NCBI RefSeq assembly: GCF_011759375.1
Contig: NZ_JAARML010000010.1
Coordinates: 1 to 64,000 of the forward strand
Direction of reading: 5' to 3'
From: Paraflavitalea devenefica
GTDB taxonomy: Bacteria; Bacteroidota; Bacteroidia; Chitinophagales; Chitinophagaceae
Length of the DNA stretch: 64,000 nt
This document shows, piece by piece, positions 1-7,756 of this stretch; position 1 is the stretch's first letter, and the number at the start of each line of letters is the position of its first letter. Below the pieces are notes generated by a model. The model saw nothing but the letters and a program-made list of their open reading frames with translations, was not told where the DNA came from and did no database searches. The position numbers and the translations under genes are program-made.

Positions 1-126
1 TACTGGGGAATAGACTGAAGGTAATAATGGAGAGCCGTATACATGGAGACGTGTAAGTACGGTTCGGGGGCGAGCACAGGTAAACCTGTCATAGAAATAT
101 GGAAAGGCGACAGGTGCTTAGCCTAC
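1..126 (+). mobile_element. Group II intron, 3' end only
   Basis: The left edge holds the last part of a group II intron: a complete domain V (32-65) followed by sequence that can fold as domain VI. The intron-encoded reverse transcriptase would lie left of the window and cannot be seen. In the domain VI region, AGCAC (from about 73) can pair with GTGCT (from about 109), and smaller hairpins lie between them. Group II introns usually end in a purine-pyrimidine pair; the CTAC ending at 126 fits and is followed by an open frame that starts in phase. The exact 3' splice site is inferred. Confidence 0.75.
32..65 (+). ncRNA. Group II intron domain V (catalytic hairpin)
   Basis: This 34-nt hairpin has the canonical layout: a 9-bp lower stem (GAGCCGTAT with GTACGGTTC), a two-base bulge (AA) on the 3' side, a 5-bp upper stem (ACATG with CGTGT) and a GAGA tetraloop of the GNRA type. 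The AGC catalytic triad sits at the expected second to fourth positions. Every stem position pairs, counting G-T wobbles, so the ribozyme core is not decayed. Confidence 0.88.
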
Positions 127-183
127 GGAACGGTGGCCGGTGCTGTGAGCCAGGCCGTGACCGATGGCAAACAGGAAAAGTAA
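127..183 (+). CDS. Possible 3' exon: C-terminal end of an intron-interrupted gene
   Basis: Directly after the inferred intron end, an in-phase frame reads GTVAGAVSQAVTDGKQEK and stops at TAA (181-183). A rho-independent terminator follows 33 bases later, as expected for a real gene end. The peptide is too short to assign a family. It could be the tail of a gene split by the intron, or an open stretch next to an intergenic insertion. The 5' exon is outside the window. Confidence 0.35.
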   Translation, partial: GTVAGAVSQAVTDGKQEK

Positions 184-216
184 TCATTCTTATCAATCTG
201 GTATTCCTATGAAGTG

Positions 217-246
217 GAGGCCGTCTCAAAAGAAAGAGACGGCCTT
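217..246 (+). terminator. Rho-independent terminator
   Basis: A 10-bp stem (AGGCCGTCTC at 218-227 with GAGACGGCCT at 236-245) encloses an A-rich 8-base loop and runs into TTCTTT. It ends whatever transcript crosses the intron. The stem is symmetric, but the minus side lacks a T tract. Bases 247-300, between it and the GH43 gene, show nothing else. Confidence 0.8.
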
Positions 247-300
247 CTTTGTGCCCAGGACAAGATTCTTTAGTCCTTGGTTTAATATTCGTACACGCTT

Positions 301-1818
301 TTAGTTTATTGCCATATAGGTGAAGTTCTTAAACGTCACTTTCCCTTCCCCCATAGCACAAAGTCCTATCCGTAAACTTAAAAATCCACCCAGCACATTA
401 TGGTGTAATGCAGACACCTCCAGTGAACTTTCTATTTTATTCCAGTTTTTGCCATCTACACTATAATACATATCAACTGTATTGTTCCTGTTTATCAGGC
501 GCAGGAATACATGCCTTTGTATTACTTTTTTTTCGGCTTCGAATTGCCAGCCACGAAGGTTGGCCAGGATGTTTTCTTTATTGGCCAATATACCTGAATA
601 CGCGCTGTTATTGTAGAAGAGTACCAGGCCACCTGTAGCCTCTCCTTCCATAAACATCTCAACTTCCGCCTGGTAGGAATGATGCGAGGGAATACAAAGC
701 AATGGAGCACAATCTCCCACAGAACGTCCTTTCGACGCCATCTCCAGGCTGTTATCGATCAGCTGAAATCTGCTGGTGTCATAGTCTCCAAAGAATTTCC
801 AATGTGGTTTTAATGTGTTGCCTTCAAAGTGATCACTTAATGTAAATACAGGACCGGAAGGCATACCGGCAGGTGTTTTAACCGGTTGAGCGGTGGTTAT
901 TCCCTGTGGCATTTTAAACCATCCGTCTTTTGTCCATTCTACGGGTTGCAGGAGGGTTTGACGGCCCATGTTATAATGCCCGTTTTCGTAGGCATGAAAA
1001 ACCATCCACCATTGCCCTTTTGGGCCTTCGAATAAAGTGCCATGCCCTTTAGAACACCATCTTTCGGTGGTGGTACTGGTTCGCAAAAGAGGATTGTAAG
1101 GCGAATTTTCCCATGGGCCTAAAGGCGATTTGGAACGTGCAGATATTATCATATGGCTTGTGGCCGGTCCGGCTGTGCCGCCTTCCGCCACTGTCAGGTA
1201 ATAATAATCCCCCCGCTTAACCAGTTTTGGCCCTTCCATACAAAAACATTCAATTGTCCACTCGCGGGGAATTGGCCAGCCGCTGTATACGTGTTTGAAT
1301 TCACCTGTCACTGATAGCCCATCGTCTGACAGCGGTACATAACCACCGCTGCTAAAGTACAAATACCGTTTACCTGCAGCGTCTGCAATATGTCCCGGGT
1401 CAATATTACCCACTTTCAGGTCTACCGGGTCGCTCCAGGGTCCCTTCATTGAATTGGCTGTAATTACATAGTTTGTATTGTTGGCCGGGAAATAGATGTA
1501 GTATTTATTGTTGTATTTCACCAGGTCGGGCGCCCATACGGAACCCACGTATTTGTGTAATGCATTGGTAACCGGCCTCCAGTTGATCAAATCTTTCGAA
1601 TGCCAGATCAACAAGCCCGGGTAGTACTCAAAAGAGGAATGCACTATGTAATAATCATCACCATCGCGCAGTAAACTCGGATCGGGGTAATCGCCTGCAA
1701 AAATTGGATTGGTATAAAAACCGGCACCTTTGCTATGGGATGTGGTTTGATACTGTGCATTTACCAATAGTCCTGTTTGAATGCAGATCAAAGTCAATAA
1801 ACATTTTATTTTGTTCAT
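301..1818 (-). CDS. GH43 family beta-xylosidase / alpha-L-arabinofuranosidase
   Basis: This secreted glycosidase (505 aa) should remove xylose or arabinofuranose from plant glycans. The N-terminus has a hydrophobic signal ending near LLVNAQ. The five-bladed propeller catalytic domain covers about residues 35-320, with the GH43 residues in place: base D46 (DYPDPS), pKa-modulating D140 (NIDPG) and acid E195 (CMEGP). A C-terminal beta-sandwich of about 170 residues follows, as in many GH43 xylosidases. It is the last gene of the long glycan operon, 99 bp after the GH42 gene. In a xyloglucan locus an arabinofuranosidase could trim arabinosylated side chains, but substrate cannot be read from sequence. 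Confidence 0.9.
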   Translation of the reverse strand: MNKIKCLLTLICIQTGLLVNAQYQTTSHSKGAGFYTNPIFAGDYPDPSLLRDGDDYYIVHSSFEYYPGLLIWHSKDLINWRPVTNALHKYVGSVWAPDLVKYNNKYYIYFPANNTNYVITANSMKGPWSDPVDLKVGNIDPGHIADAAGKRYLYFSSGGYVPLSDDGLSVTGEFKHVYSGWPIPREWTIECFCMEGPKLVKRGDYYYLTVAEGGTAGPATSHMIISARSKSPLGPWENSPYNPLLRTSTTTERWCSKGHGTLFEGPKGQWWMVFHAYENGHYNMGRQTLLQPVEWTKDGWFKMPQGITTAQPVKTPAGMPSGPVFTLSDHFEGNTLKPHWKFFGDYDTSRFQLIDNSLEMASKGRSVGDCAPLLCIPSHHSYQAEVEMFMEGEATGGLVLFYNNSAYSGILANKENILANLRGWQFEAEKKVIQRHVFLRLINRNNTVDMYYSVDGKNWNKIESSLEVSALHHNVLGGFLSLRIGLCAMGEGKVTFKNFTYMAIN

Positions 1819-1917
1819 AAGGTATTTCAGAGTATGTTTTTGTTATAGAACTAACACTTGTTTATAGGGGAACGATTTTTTTAGCTACGATAGCCTCACA
1901 ATTGCTTGTAGTATGGA

Positions 1918-4014
1918 TTATTCACTCCATACCAATACTCCGGCAGGTTTCAATACCTGTTCACCAACCAGTATCTTAGCTTTGGCAGGTAAGTTCATTG
2001 CATAATTTTCAGAAGAATAGTTGACGGCAATATTGAACCCGTCACGCCAGTATACATACACTCCCACCGGATAATCTTCCGTAGTTGCGCCAGCTTCCTG
2101 GTAGGAGCTTCTCAATACTTCCTTTTCAAGGTCCGAATCATCGGTATCCACGCCAATATAGGTTACGGTACCTTTCCCTGCTTTGCGTTTTATCACGGCA
2201 GCCTTGCCTTTATAGAATTGGTTATCATAGGAAGCCAATACTTCGGTGTTTTTTACAGGTTCCAGCAGATCAGCCCAGTTGTTCCACTTGTAATGCGACG
2301 AATTCATAAGCACATCACCGTTATTTCCTGGAGGAAGCATATCCACTGCTTTCACCCGGGCTCCGATCAGGCCTGAAACAGGGGCTGCGATTGGTCCCTC
2401 CCAGAAATGCCCATTGCGATCTTTGGTAGCGGTGCGGCAGGTAATGATCAGATGACCGCCTTTCATCACAAAATTTTCCCATTTTTTCACTAATGCTGAA
2501 TCAGCCAGTTCGTAGGCGGGTACAACCAGGAGTTTGTACCTGGAAAGATCCGCTGATTCAGCAATAATGTCTGTGGGTGCTCCTAATGCCTTTGTTATTT
2601 CCAGGAACTTAACAGGATAGTTCCAGGCATTCCATTGCCAGGTTTGTTTTTGCCTGTCGATGGTCCAGTAATTTTCAAGGTTCCAAAGAATAGCCGTGGA
2701 CCTGGAAGTAAGCTTTTCCGGCATTTTAGCACCTGGCTTATATTGCTGGCGAAGTCCTTTTATTTCTTTTATAAACTGCATGTAGTCCTCACCTCCCGGT
2801 GAAGCAGTTACACCATCAGTAAGCATAATACCGGCATGATACTGCTCGGAGCTGTACAAAATCTGGCGGAAACGGTAAGAACATGCCAGTTTGCCGCCTG
2901 CAGCAAAGCTGTGATACAGCCACATTCGAACGGTACCCGGCAGCAGAAGCGGGTTATAGCTTCCCCAGTTAACCGGACCCGGTTGAATTTCCATAACCCC
3001 CGATACACCGCCCACTGATTTGTAAAACTCCGAGGCAAAAAGGATTGTTTTACTGTCTCCCAGCCTGAACCCAAGTTTGCCTATGTTATCACTGCCGCCA
3101 TTAGGATAGGCAGTATAGGTTGCAAAGTCAAGCTTTTGGGTTCGTCTTGCGTCTGCGCCAGTTGAGATGGCTGTGTAGTTGGTGGTAATGTATTGGTCTT
3201 TAGAAATATAATATCGCAATATACCAGCCTGAAAGTCCAGGAATTCGGCCTGGCTGTCTGCCAGGTACCTTTTAAAGTCGAGTAAAGCATGCGGGTTGTT
3301 TCCCCACCATCCCACAAGGCTGGTATTGGGAATGATCACTTCATCGAAACTATTGAACCACTGGCTCCAGAAAGCTGCTCCCCAGGCAACATTCAAAGCG
3401 TGAATGGTTTTATACCTGTTTTTTAACCATTTCCTGAATGTTTCCTGTGATGAAGGACTGTAATCGGGAATTGCAGGAGGTTCATTATCAATCTGCCATC
3501 CTGTAACATGCTTATTCTTTCCATAGCGTTTAGCCAGTTCTGTCACAATCTTTTCAACAAATAGCCGGTATGACGGATTGGTGATGGAAGCTAACCCGCG
3601 AGTACCATTTTCACCGCGGATATAATGACCGTCCATTATAAATGTTTCCGGGTACTTTATGCGCATCCATACCGGTGTGGTGGCCGAAGGAGTGCACATT
3701 ACTACCTTCAAATTATATTTAGCGCAAAGGTCAACTACTTTGTCCAACCAGGCGAAATCATAGGCTCCTTCTGCTGGCTCCATTTTAAACCAGGCAAACT
3801 CGGCCAGGTGTACAAATTCGAAATCCATTTCGGAAATTTTCCTGATATCCCGTTCCCACTGGCTTTCATTCCAGTGCTCGGGGTAGTAATAAATACCTGT
3901 AGTGACAAGTTCTTTGTCAGGAAAAAAACGGTTGGGTGTCTGTGATGTTGCTGTAAATACAGCCATCCCCAGCATTACAGAAAATACCGATATACTCTTC
4001 TTTAAATAGTACAT
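1918..4014 (-). CDS. GH42 beta-galactosidase
   Basis: This predicted periplasmic or secreted beta-galactosidase has 698 aa. A signal peptide (MYYLKKSISVFSVMLGMAVF) precedes a TIM barrel beginning at GIYYYPEHW, typical of GH42. The acid/base is E178 in GWQIDNEPP and the nucleophile is E342 in VMEIQPGPVNW, both family signatures. A trimerisation-like domain (about 430-620) and a C-terminal sandwich follow, and the length is normal for the family. It lies 68 bp after the GH39 gene in the same operon. It probably removes beta-galactose from xyloglucan side chains or galactans; the other operon carries a GH2 enzyme that may do the same job. Confidence 0.9.
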   Translation of the reverse strand: MYYLKKSISVFSVMLGMAVFTATSQTPNRFFPDKELVTTGIYYYPEHWNESQWERDIRKISEMDFEFVHLAEFAWFKMEPAEGAYDFAWLDKVVDLCAKYNLKVVMCTPSATTPVWMRIKYPETFIMDGHYIRGENGTRGLASITNPSYRLFVEKIVTELAKRYGKNKHVTGWQIDNEPPAIPDYSPSSQETFRKWLKNRYKTIHALNVAWGAAFWSQWFNSFDEVIIPNTSLVGWWGNNPHALLDFKRYLADSQAEFLDFQAGILRYYISKDQYITTNYTAISTGADARRTQKLDFATYTAYPNGGSDNIGKLGFRLGDSKTILFASEFYKSVGGVSGVMEIQPGPVNWGSYNPLLLPGTVRMWLYHSFAAGGKLACSYRFRQILYSSEQYHAGIMLTDGVTASPGGEDYMQFIKEIKGLRQQYKPGAKMPEKLTSRSTAILWNLENYWTIDRQKQTWQWNAWNYPVKFLEITKALGAPTDIIAESADLSRYKLLVVPAYELADSALVKKWENFVMKGGHLIITCRTATKDRNGHFWEGPIAAPVSGLIGARVKAVDMLPPGNNGDVLMNSSHYKWNNWADLLEPVKNTEVLASYDNQFYKGKAAVIKRKAGKGTVTYIGVDTDDSDLEKEVLRSSYQEAGATTEDYPVGVYVYWRDGFNIAVNYSSENYAMNLPAKAKILVGEQVLKPAGVLVWSE

Positions 4015-4082
4015 AGTTTGACCAGGTGATTAGAATGGAATTATAGTCAATGATAACAGGTGTTTTAATAGCTGATATCATT

Positions 4083-5690
4083 TTACAATTTAATCAAATT
4101 CAAAAAGAAAACATCGTTCTCCCGGATGTCCAGCTCTTTTGAAAAGGGAATGCCATTTTTTACGGTAACGACCTCCTTCGAAACCGGAGAACCATCGTTT
4201 TGTTTCTTTATTTGCTCTACCTGTTGCCTGGTGAGTTGCGCAGGCTTTCCCATGGAGAGATACGTGGACCAGGCATCATTGTCGCGATACCCTATTTTAT
4301 ACACTTCAACAGCATACATACCCTCAGGCACTTTCGCCATATTGATCTTTAACTTTCCTTTTGATTTTGACGGCAGGTCCTGGATGTAATATTTCTGATT
4401 ATGCACTGAATCGCCGGGATGCGTGTGGGTGAAATCCCAGGCCAGTACCTGAATATTTCCTTCTGCATCTTTGCAAGCCCATGAAGCAGAATCCTTATTC
4501 ACCAATTCAATATTGCCCAGCCGGTTCAGGAACTGGTAGGCATAGAATACCGGCTTGTTAATGCCTTGTGTGTTCAACATCCCAAAGCCTCCATGAAAAG
4601 GTTCAAAACGAGGGCCTGCTTCTTCGAAAATGTCGGTAAACACCCAATACGACATGGAGTTCGCAGCGTTACCGACCTGCTTCAGTTTTTGCAGCACATA
4701 CGCAGCTTCGTGGTAACTATCATGAATTGGATCTGCCGGCGTATAGGATGCGCTCCATTCGGTATAATGCAATTCTAAATTTGGCATGAGCGATGTTTCA
4801 ATCTCCTTTCTTGATTGAAGTACATCGCCGCTCACACTCATCGGATTTTTATCGAGCACCGTTCCTCCTTGTCCGTATTCATCTAAAAATCCTTGCTTAA
4901 CACCATAAGCGTGTGTGCTGATAAAATCAATGGGAACATTATTATTATGGCAATACGCTATCATTTCCGGTTCCCAGGCCGCGCCTGCCGTCCCCGGTCC
5001 GCCAACACGGTAATTTTTGTTTACACTTTTAACTGCCAGTGCAGCGTATTTGTATAGTTTGAAATAATCTTCCTGTGTTCCTGTCCAGAACCCGGGTGAG
5101 AGATTGGGCTCATTCCATACTTCAAAGTACCAGGTCTTTACTTCCTCCTCACCGTACCGCTCTGTAAAATGTTGGGTAAGGGTGCGGACCAATGCTGCCC
5201 ATTTTTCGTAATCTTTCGGGGGCGTTACGTTGCCCCGCCACCAGAAGATGGTTTGAGGACCGCTGGCAAGCGCCCCGGGCATGAATCCCAACTCAACAAA
5301 GGGTTTCATTCCAATACTGTGCAGGAAGTCAAACAGCACATCGACATACATGAAGTTGTATTCCGGATTTCCATTTTTATCCTCTTTGTAAACGGCCATG
5401 TCATCTGTTAAAAGCCCGTGCATGCGGATGTACCTGAAACCACATTCTTTTTTTACATACGCCAGTTGCTGCTGCCAATCGGCCCGCAATCCTTCATTCG
5501 CCCTGCCTGCACCTACGCATTCTTTAAAGAAGGCATCCAAAGTACCTGATGCTTTACTAAAATCAACATTGATTACCCTTTCCTGAACCGAAGGCTTATT
5601 TTGTTTTGAAGTTTTAGCACTTTGAGCAGTTAGTTTTATTGAAATGGAAAAAATATAGATTGCTAATAACAAGAACTTTCTTTTACTCAT
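4083..5690 (-). CDS. GH39 glycosidase (beta-xylosidase-like)
   Basis: This is a retaining GH39 enzyme (535 aa), probably a beta-xylosidase. I chose the ATG at 5690 (MSKRKFLLLAIYIFS) because a clean signal peptide starts there. An in-frame ATG at 5711 overlaps the GH97 stop by 4 bases (ATGA) and would add seven residues, so coupled translation from that site is possible. The acid/base is E194 in EVWNEPNL and the nucleophile E311 in HYTEWSAS, both typical of GH39. The barrel ends near residue 400 and a small beta domain follows. Some GH39 relatives act on other sugars, so xylose specificity is inferred. Confidence 0.87.
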   Translation of the reverse strand: MSKRKFLLLAIYIFSISIKLTAQSAKTSKQNKPSVQERVINVDFSKASGTLDAFFKECVGAGRANEGLRADWQQQLAYVKKECGFRYIRMHGLLTDDMAVYKEDKNGNPEYNFMYVDVLFDFLHSIGMKPFVELGFMPGALASGPQTIFWWRGNVTPPKDYEKWAALVRTLTQHFTERYGEEEVKTWYFEVWNEPNLSPGFWTGTQEDYFKLYKYAALAVKSVNKNYRVGGPGTAGAAWEPEMIAYCHNNNVPIDFISTHAYGVKQGFLDEYGQGGTVLDKNPMSVSGDVLQSRKEIETSLMPNLELHYTEWSASYTPADPIHDSYHEAAYVLQKLKQVGNAANSMSYWVFTDIFEEAGPRFEPFHGGFGMLNTQGINKPVFYAYQFLNRLGNIELVNKDSASWACKDAEGNIQVLAWDFTHTHPGDSVHNQKYYIQDLPSKSKGKLKINMAKVPEGMYAVEVYKIGYRDNDAWSTYLSMGKPAQLTRQQVEQIKKQNDGSPVSKEVVTVKNGIPFSKELDIRENDVFFLNLIKL

Positions 5691-5707
5691 GATATTTTGT
5701 TTTAAAA

Positions 5708-7654
5708 TCATTCAAGTACCATTACAAATCCACTATTTGCATTCAGCGTAATATCACATTTTTTTTGCTTTGCTGCATTCAGCATGGCTTTTGAAAACAA
5801 TTCACTGTTGTTACCGTCTGTGAACAGCATTGCCTTGCTTTTCTTAAATGAGGCAATGTCAAGATTTAATTTCTTCTCATTTATATCTCCATTGATACCT
5901 GCGATGTACCACCGATTGCCGCTTCGCCTGGCAATGACAGCATATTTTCCCGGATAGCCTTCTAAAAATTTTACATCGTCCCAGTTGCCAGGAAGCTTTC
6001 TTAAAAACGCTTTCACCTCATCGGGCACCTGCACCATTCCTTCCGGCGCCTGGGCGTAATGTTGTATGCCGGATAAAAATAATACCGAAAGGGCCAGTTC
6101 GAAGGCAGGAGTGGTTTTCCTGATACAATTAGACGAGGTAAGCCCCGTAAGATTCATAGGTGTAAAATCCATCGGGTCGAATGCGTTCCTGGTGAACGGC
6201 AACATGGCGCAATGGTTGGCTTGCTTATCGGCTGCAGCCTGGTCAAATGTTACCATCTCCATTCCATAAATGGCTTCTGCTGTCATAAGATGCGGATATG
6301 TTTTTTGCCATCCTCTTGGCAATGTAGCGCCATGAAAGTTTACAAGGAGCTTATATTTTGCCGCATCATTCAAAATGTCAATGTAGTATTGGATCATGCT
6401 CTGGCCATCTCCACCGAAGAAATCGATCTTTACACCTTTAATGCCCATTGCCTGCAGCCGGCTGAATTCCTTTTCCCTTCCTTCCTTCGTAAGCAATACA
6501 TCTTTAGGATGATACTTAACGGTGTTCCAGTCACCTGCAGAATTGTACCACAATAACAATGCAACATTCTTTTGATTTGCATACGCTGACAGCTCAGCAA
6601 TCTTATCATAGCCGATCTTTGTATCCCAGTCTGCATCTATGAGGCAATATTGCCAGCGCATGTCATACGCATAGTCAATATATTTTTTTTGTTCATTGAA
6701 AGTGATGTTGTCATCCTTGCTATTGATCCAACTCCAACTGGCTTTTCCCGGTTTTACAAAAGAGACATCCTTCAACACTGCCGCCGGCGCCAGATCGGTA
6801 CCCAAAGTTGATTCTGCAATTGTTTTTAAACTTCCCATTGTTATAATACGCCAGGGTGTAAGCCACGGCTTATTGTTTTGCGGTAAATAGCCACCGCCTG
6901 TAAACACTTCTCTCGGATCGGCAAAGCCGATTGAATAAACAGCCGAGGCAGAATCATTGATCAATCTTGTGCCGCAATAAGTGCCATCAAGTGCTGCTTC
7001 GGTGATCAATACCCATGTATTATTTGTTTTAAATAAAGCAGGGTATACCCAACCTGACTTTAACGGCGATACCGTGCCAGCAGGAATGTCCTGCAAATAA
7101 TGTTCTTCATAAGAGGGATGACAATGCTGCCAACCTGTTTTTGCTTCACTCATGGGTTGCAACCAGGCCCTTGTTTTATTGTCAAATGCAAAGGAGGAAT
7201 GTTCTTTAACTATCGTTTCATTATTGTTTATCCAGGAAAAAGAATAGCGGAAAGCCGCCCCGTCGTTGGATAACCGGAAAATGATATCCATTTTTTTCCC
7301 TTCTTCATTAGCAAAAGACATTACCAATTGATTGGTCTGGTAACGAATGCTGCTTTTTTTTGCATTCTTCGTTTGGTAGCTGTTTGTTATACGTTCCGGC
7401 TTTGATATCATGACCGGTTTCATGCCTTGTGTAAAATCATGCCCCTTCATCATCACTCCTAAAGCCGAAGGGTGAATGACGTTAACACCAGACTTTTGTA
7501 TCGTGTATTGAATTTCACCTGAAGTTGGTAAGAATACAGTTAATACGATAGATTTGTCAGGACTTTCCAGTTTAGCAACCTGTTGCGCCGGAAGATAGGC
7601 CGGAAGTGAAAGACAAAACAGGACACAAGCAGTTACGATTATTTTCGTTTTCAT
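5708..7654 (-). CDS. GH97 retaining alpha-glycosidase (alpha-galactosidase type)
   Basis: This GH97 enzyme (648 aa) has a signal peptide (MKTKIIVTACVLFCLSLPAY), an N-terminal beta-supersandwich (about 30-290), a TIM barrel (about 300-560) and a C-terminal beta domain. GH97 contains inverting alpha-glucosidases of SusB type and retaining alpha-galactosidases. Here D411 in GVKIDFFGGDG matches the nucleophile of the retaining branch and E460 in MTAEAIYG fits the acid/base, so I favour retaining alpha-galactosidase. Xyloglucan has no common alpha-galactose, so the enzyme may serve another plant glycan or an unusual side chain. It lies 102 bp after the GH31 gene. Confidence 0.88.
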   Translation of the reverse strand: MKTKIIVTACVLFCLSLPAYLPAQQVAKLESPDKSIVLTVFLPTSGEIQYTIQKSGVNVIHPSALGVMMKGHDFTQGMKPVMISKPERITNSYQTKNAKKSSIRYQTNQLVMSFANEEGKKMDIIFRLSNDGAAFRYSFSWINNNETIVKEHSSFAFDNKTRAWLQPMSEAKTGWQHCHPSYEEHYLQDIPAGTVSPLKSGWVYPALFKTNNTWVLITEAALDGTYCGTRLINDSASAVYSIGFADPREVFTGGGYLPQNNKPWLTPWRIITMGSLKTIAESTLGTDLAPAAVLKDVSFVKPGKASWSWINSKDDNITFNEQKKYIDYAYDMRWQYCLIDADWDTKIGYDKIAELSAYANQKNVALLLWYNSAGDWNTVKYHPKDVLLTKEGREKEFSRLQAMGIKGVKIDFFGGDGQSMIQYYIDILNDAAKYKLLVNFHGATLPRGWQKTYPHLMTAEAIYGMEMVTFDQAAADKQANHCAMLPFTRNAFDPMDFTPMNLTGLTSSNCIRKTTPAFELALSVLFLSGIQHYAQAPEGMVQVPDEVKAFLRKLPGNWDDVKFLEGYPGKYAVIARRSGNRWYIAGINGDINEKKLNLDIASFKKSKAMLFTDGNNSELFSKAMLNAAKQKKCDITLNANSGFVMVLE

Positions 7655-7756
7655 CTTATTCTTTAAGAATTATTATAGTGCTGGTAGCACTTTGATTTTA
7701 TTTTTGAGTTGTTCGGGTGGATAATAGCTGGCCAGGGCATCGGGTTCATTTGCTGC

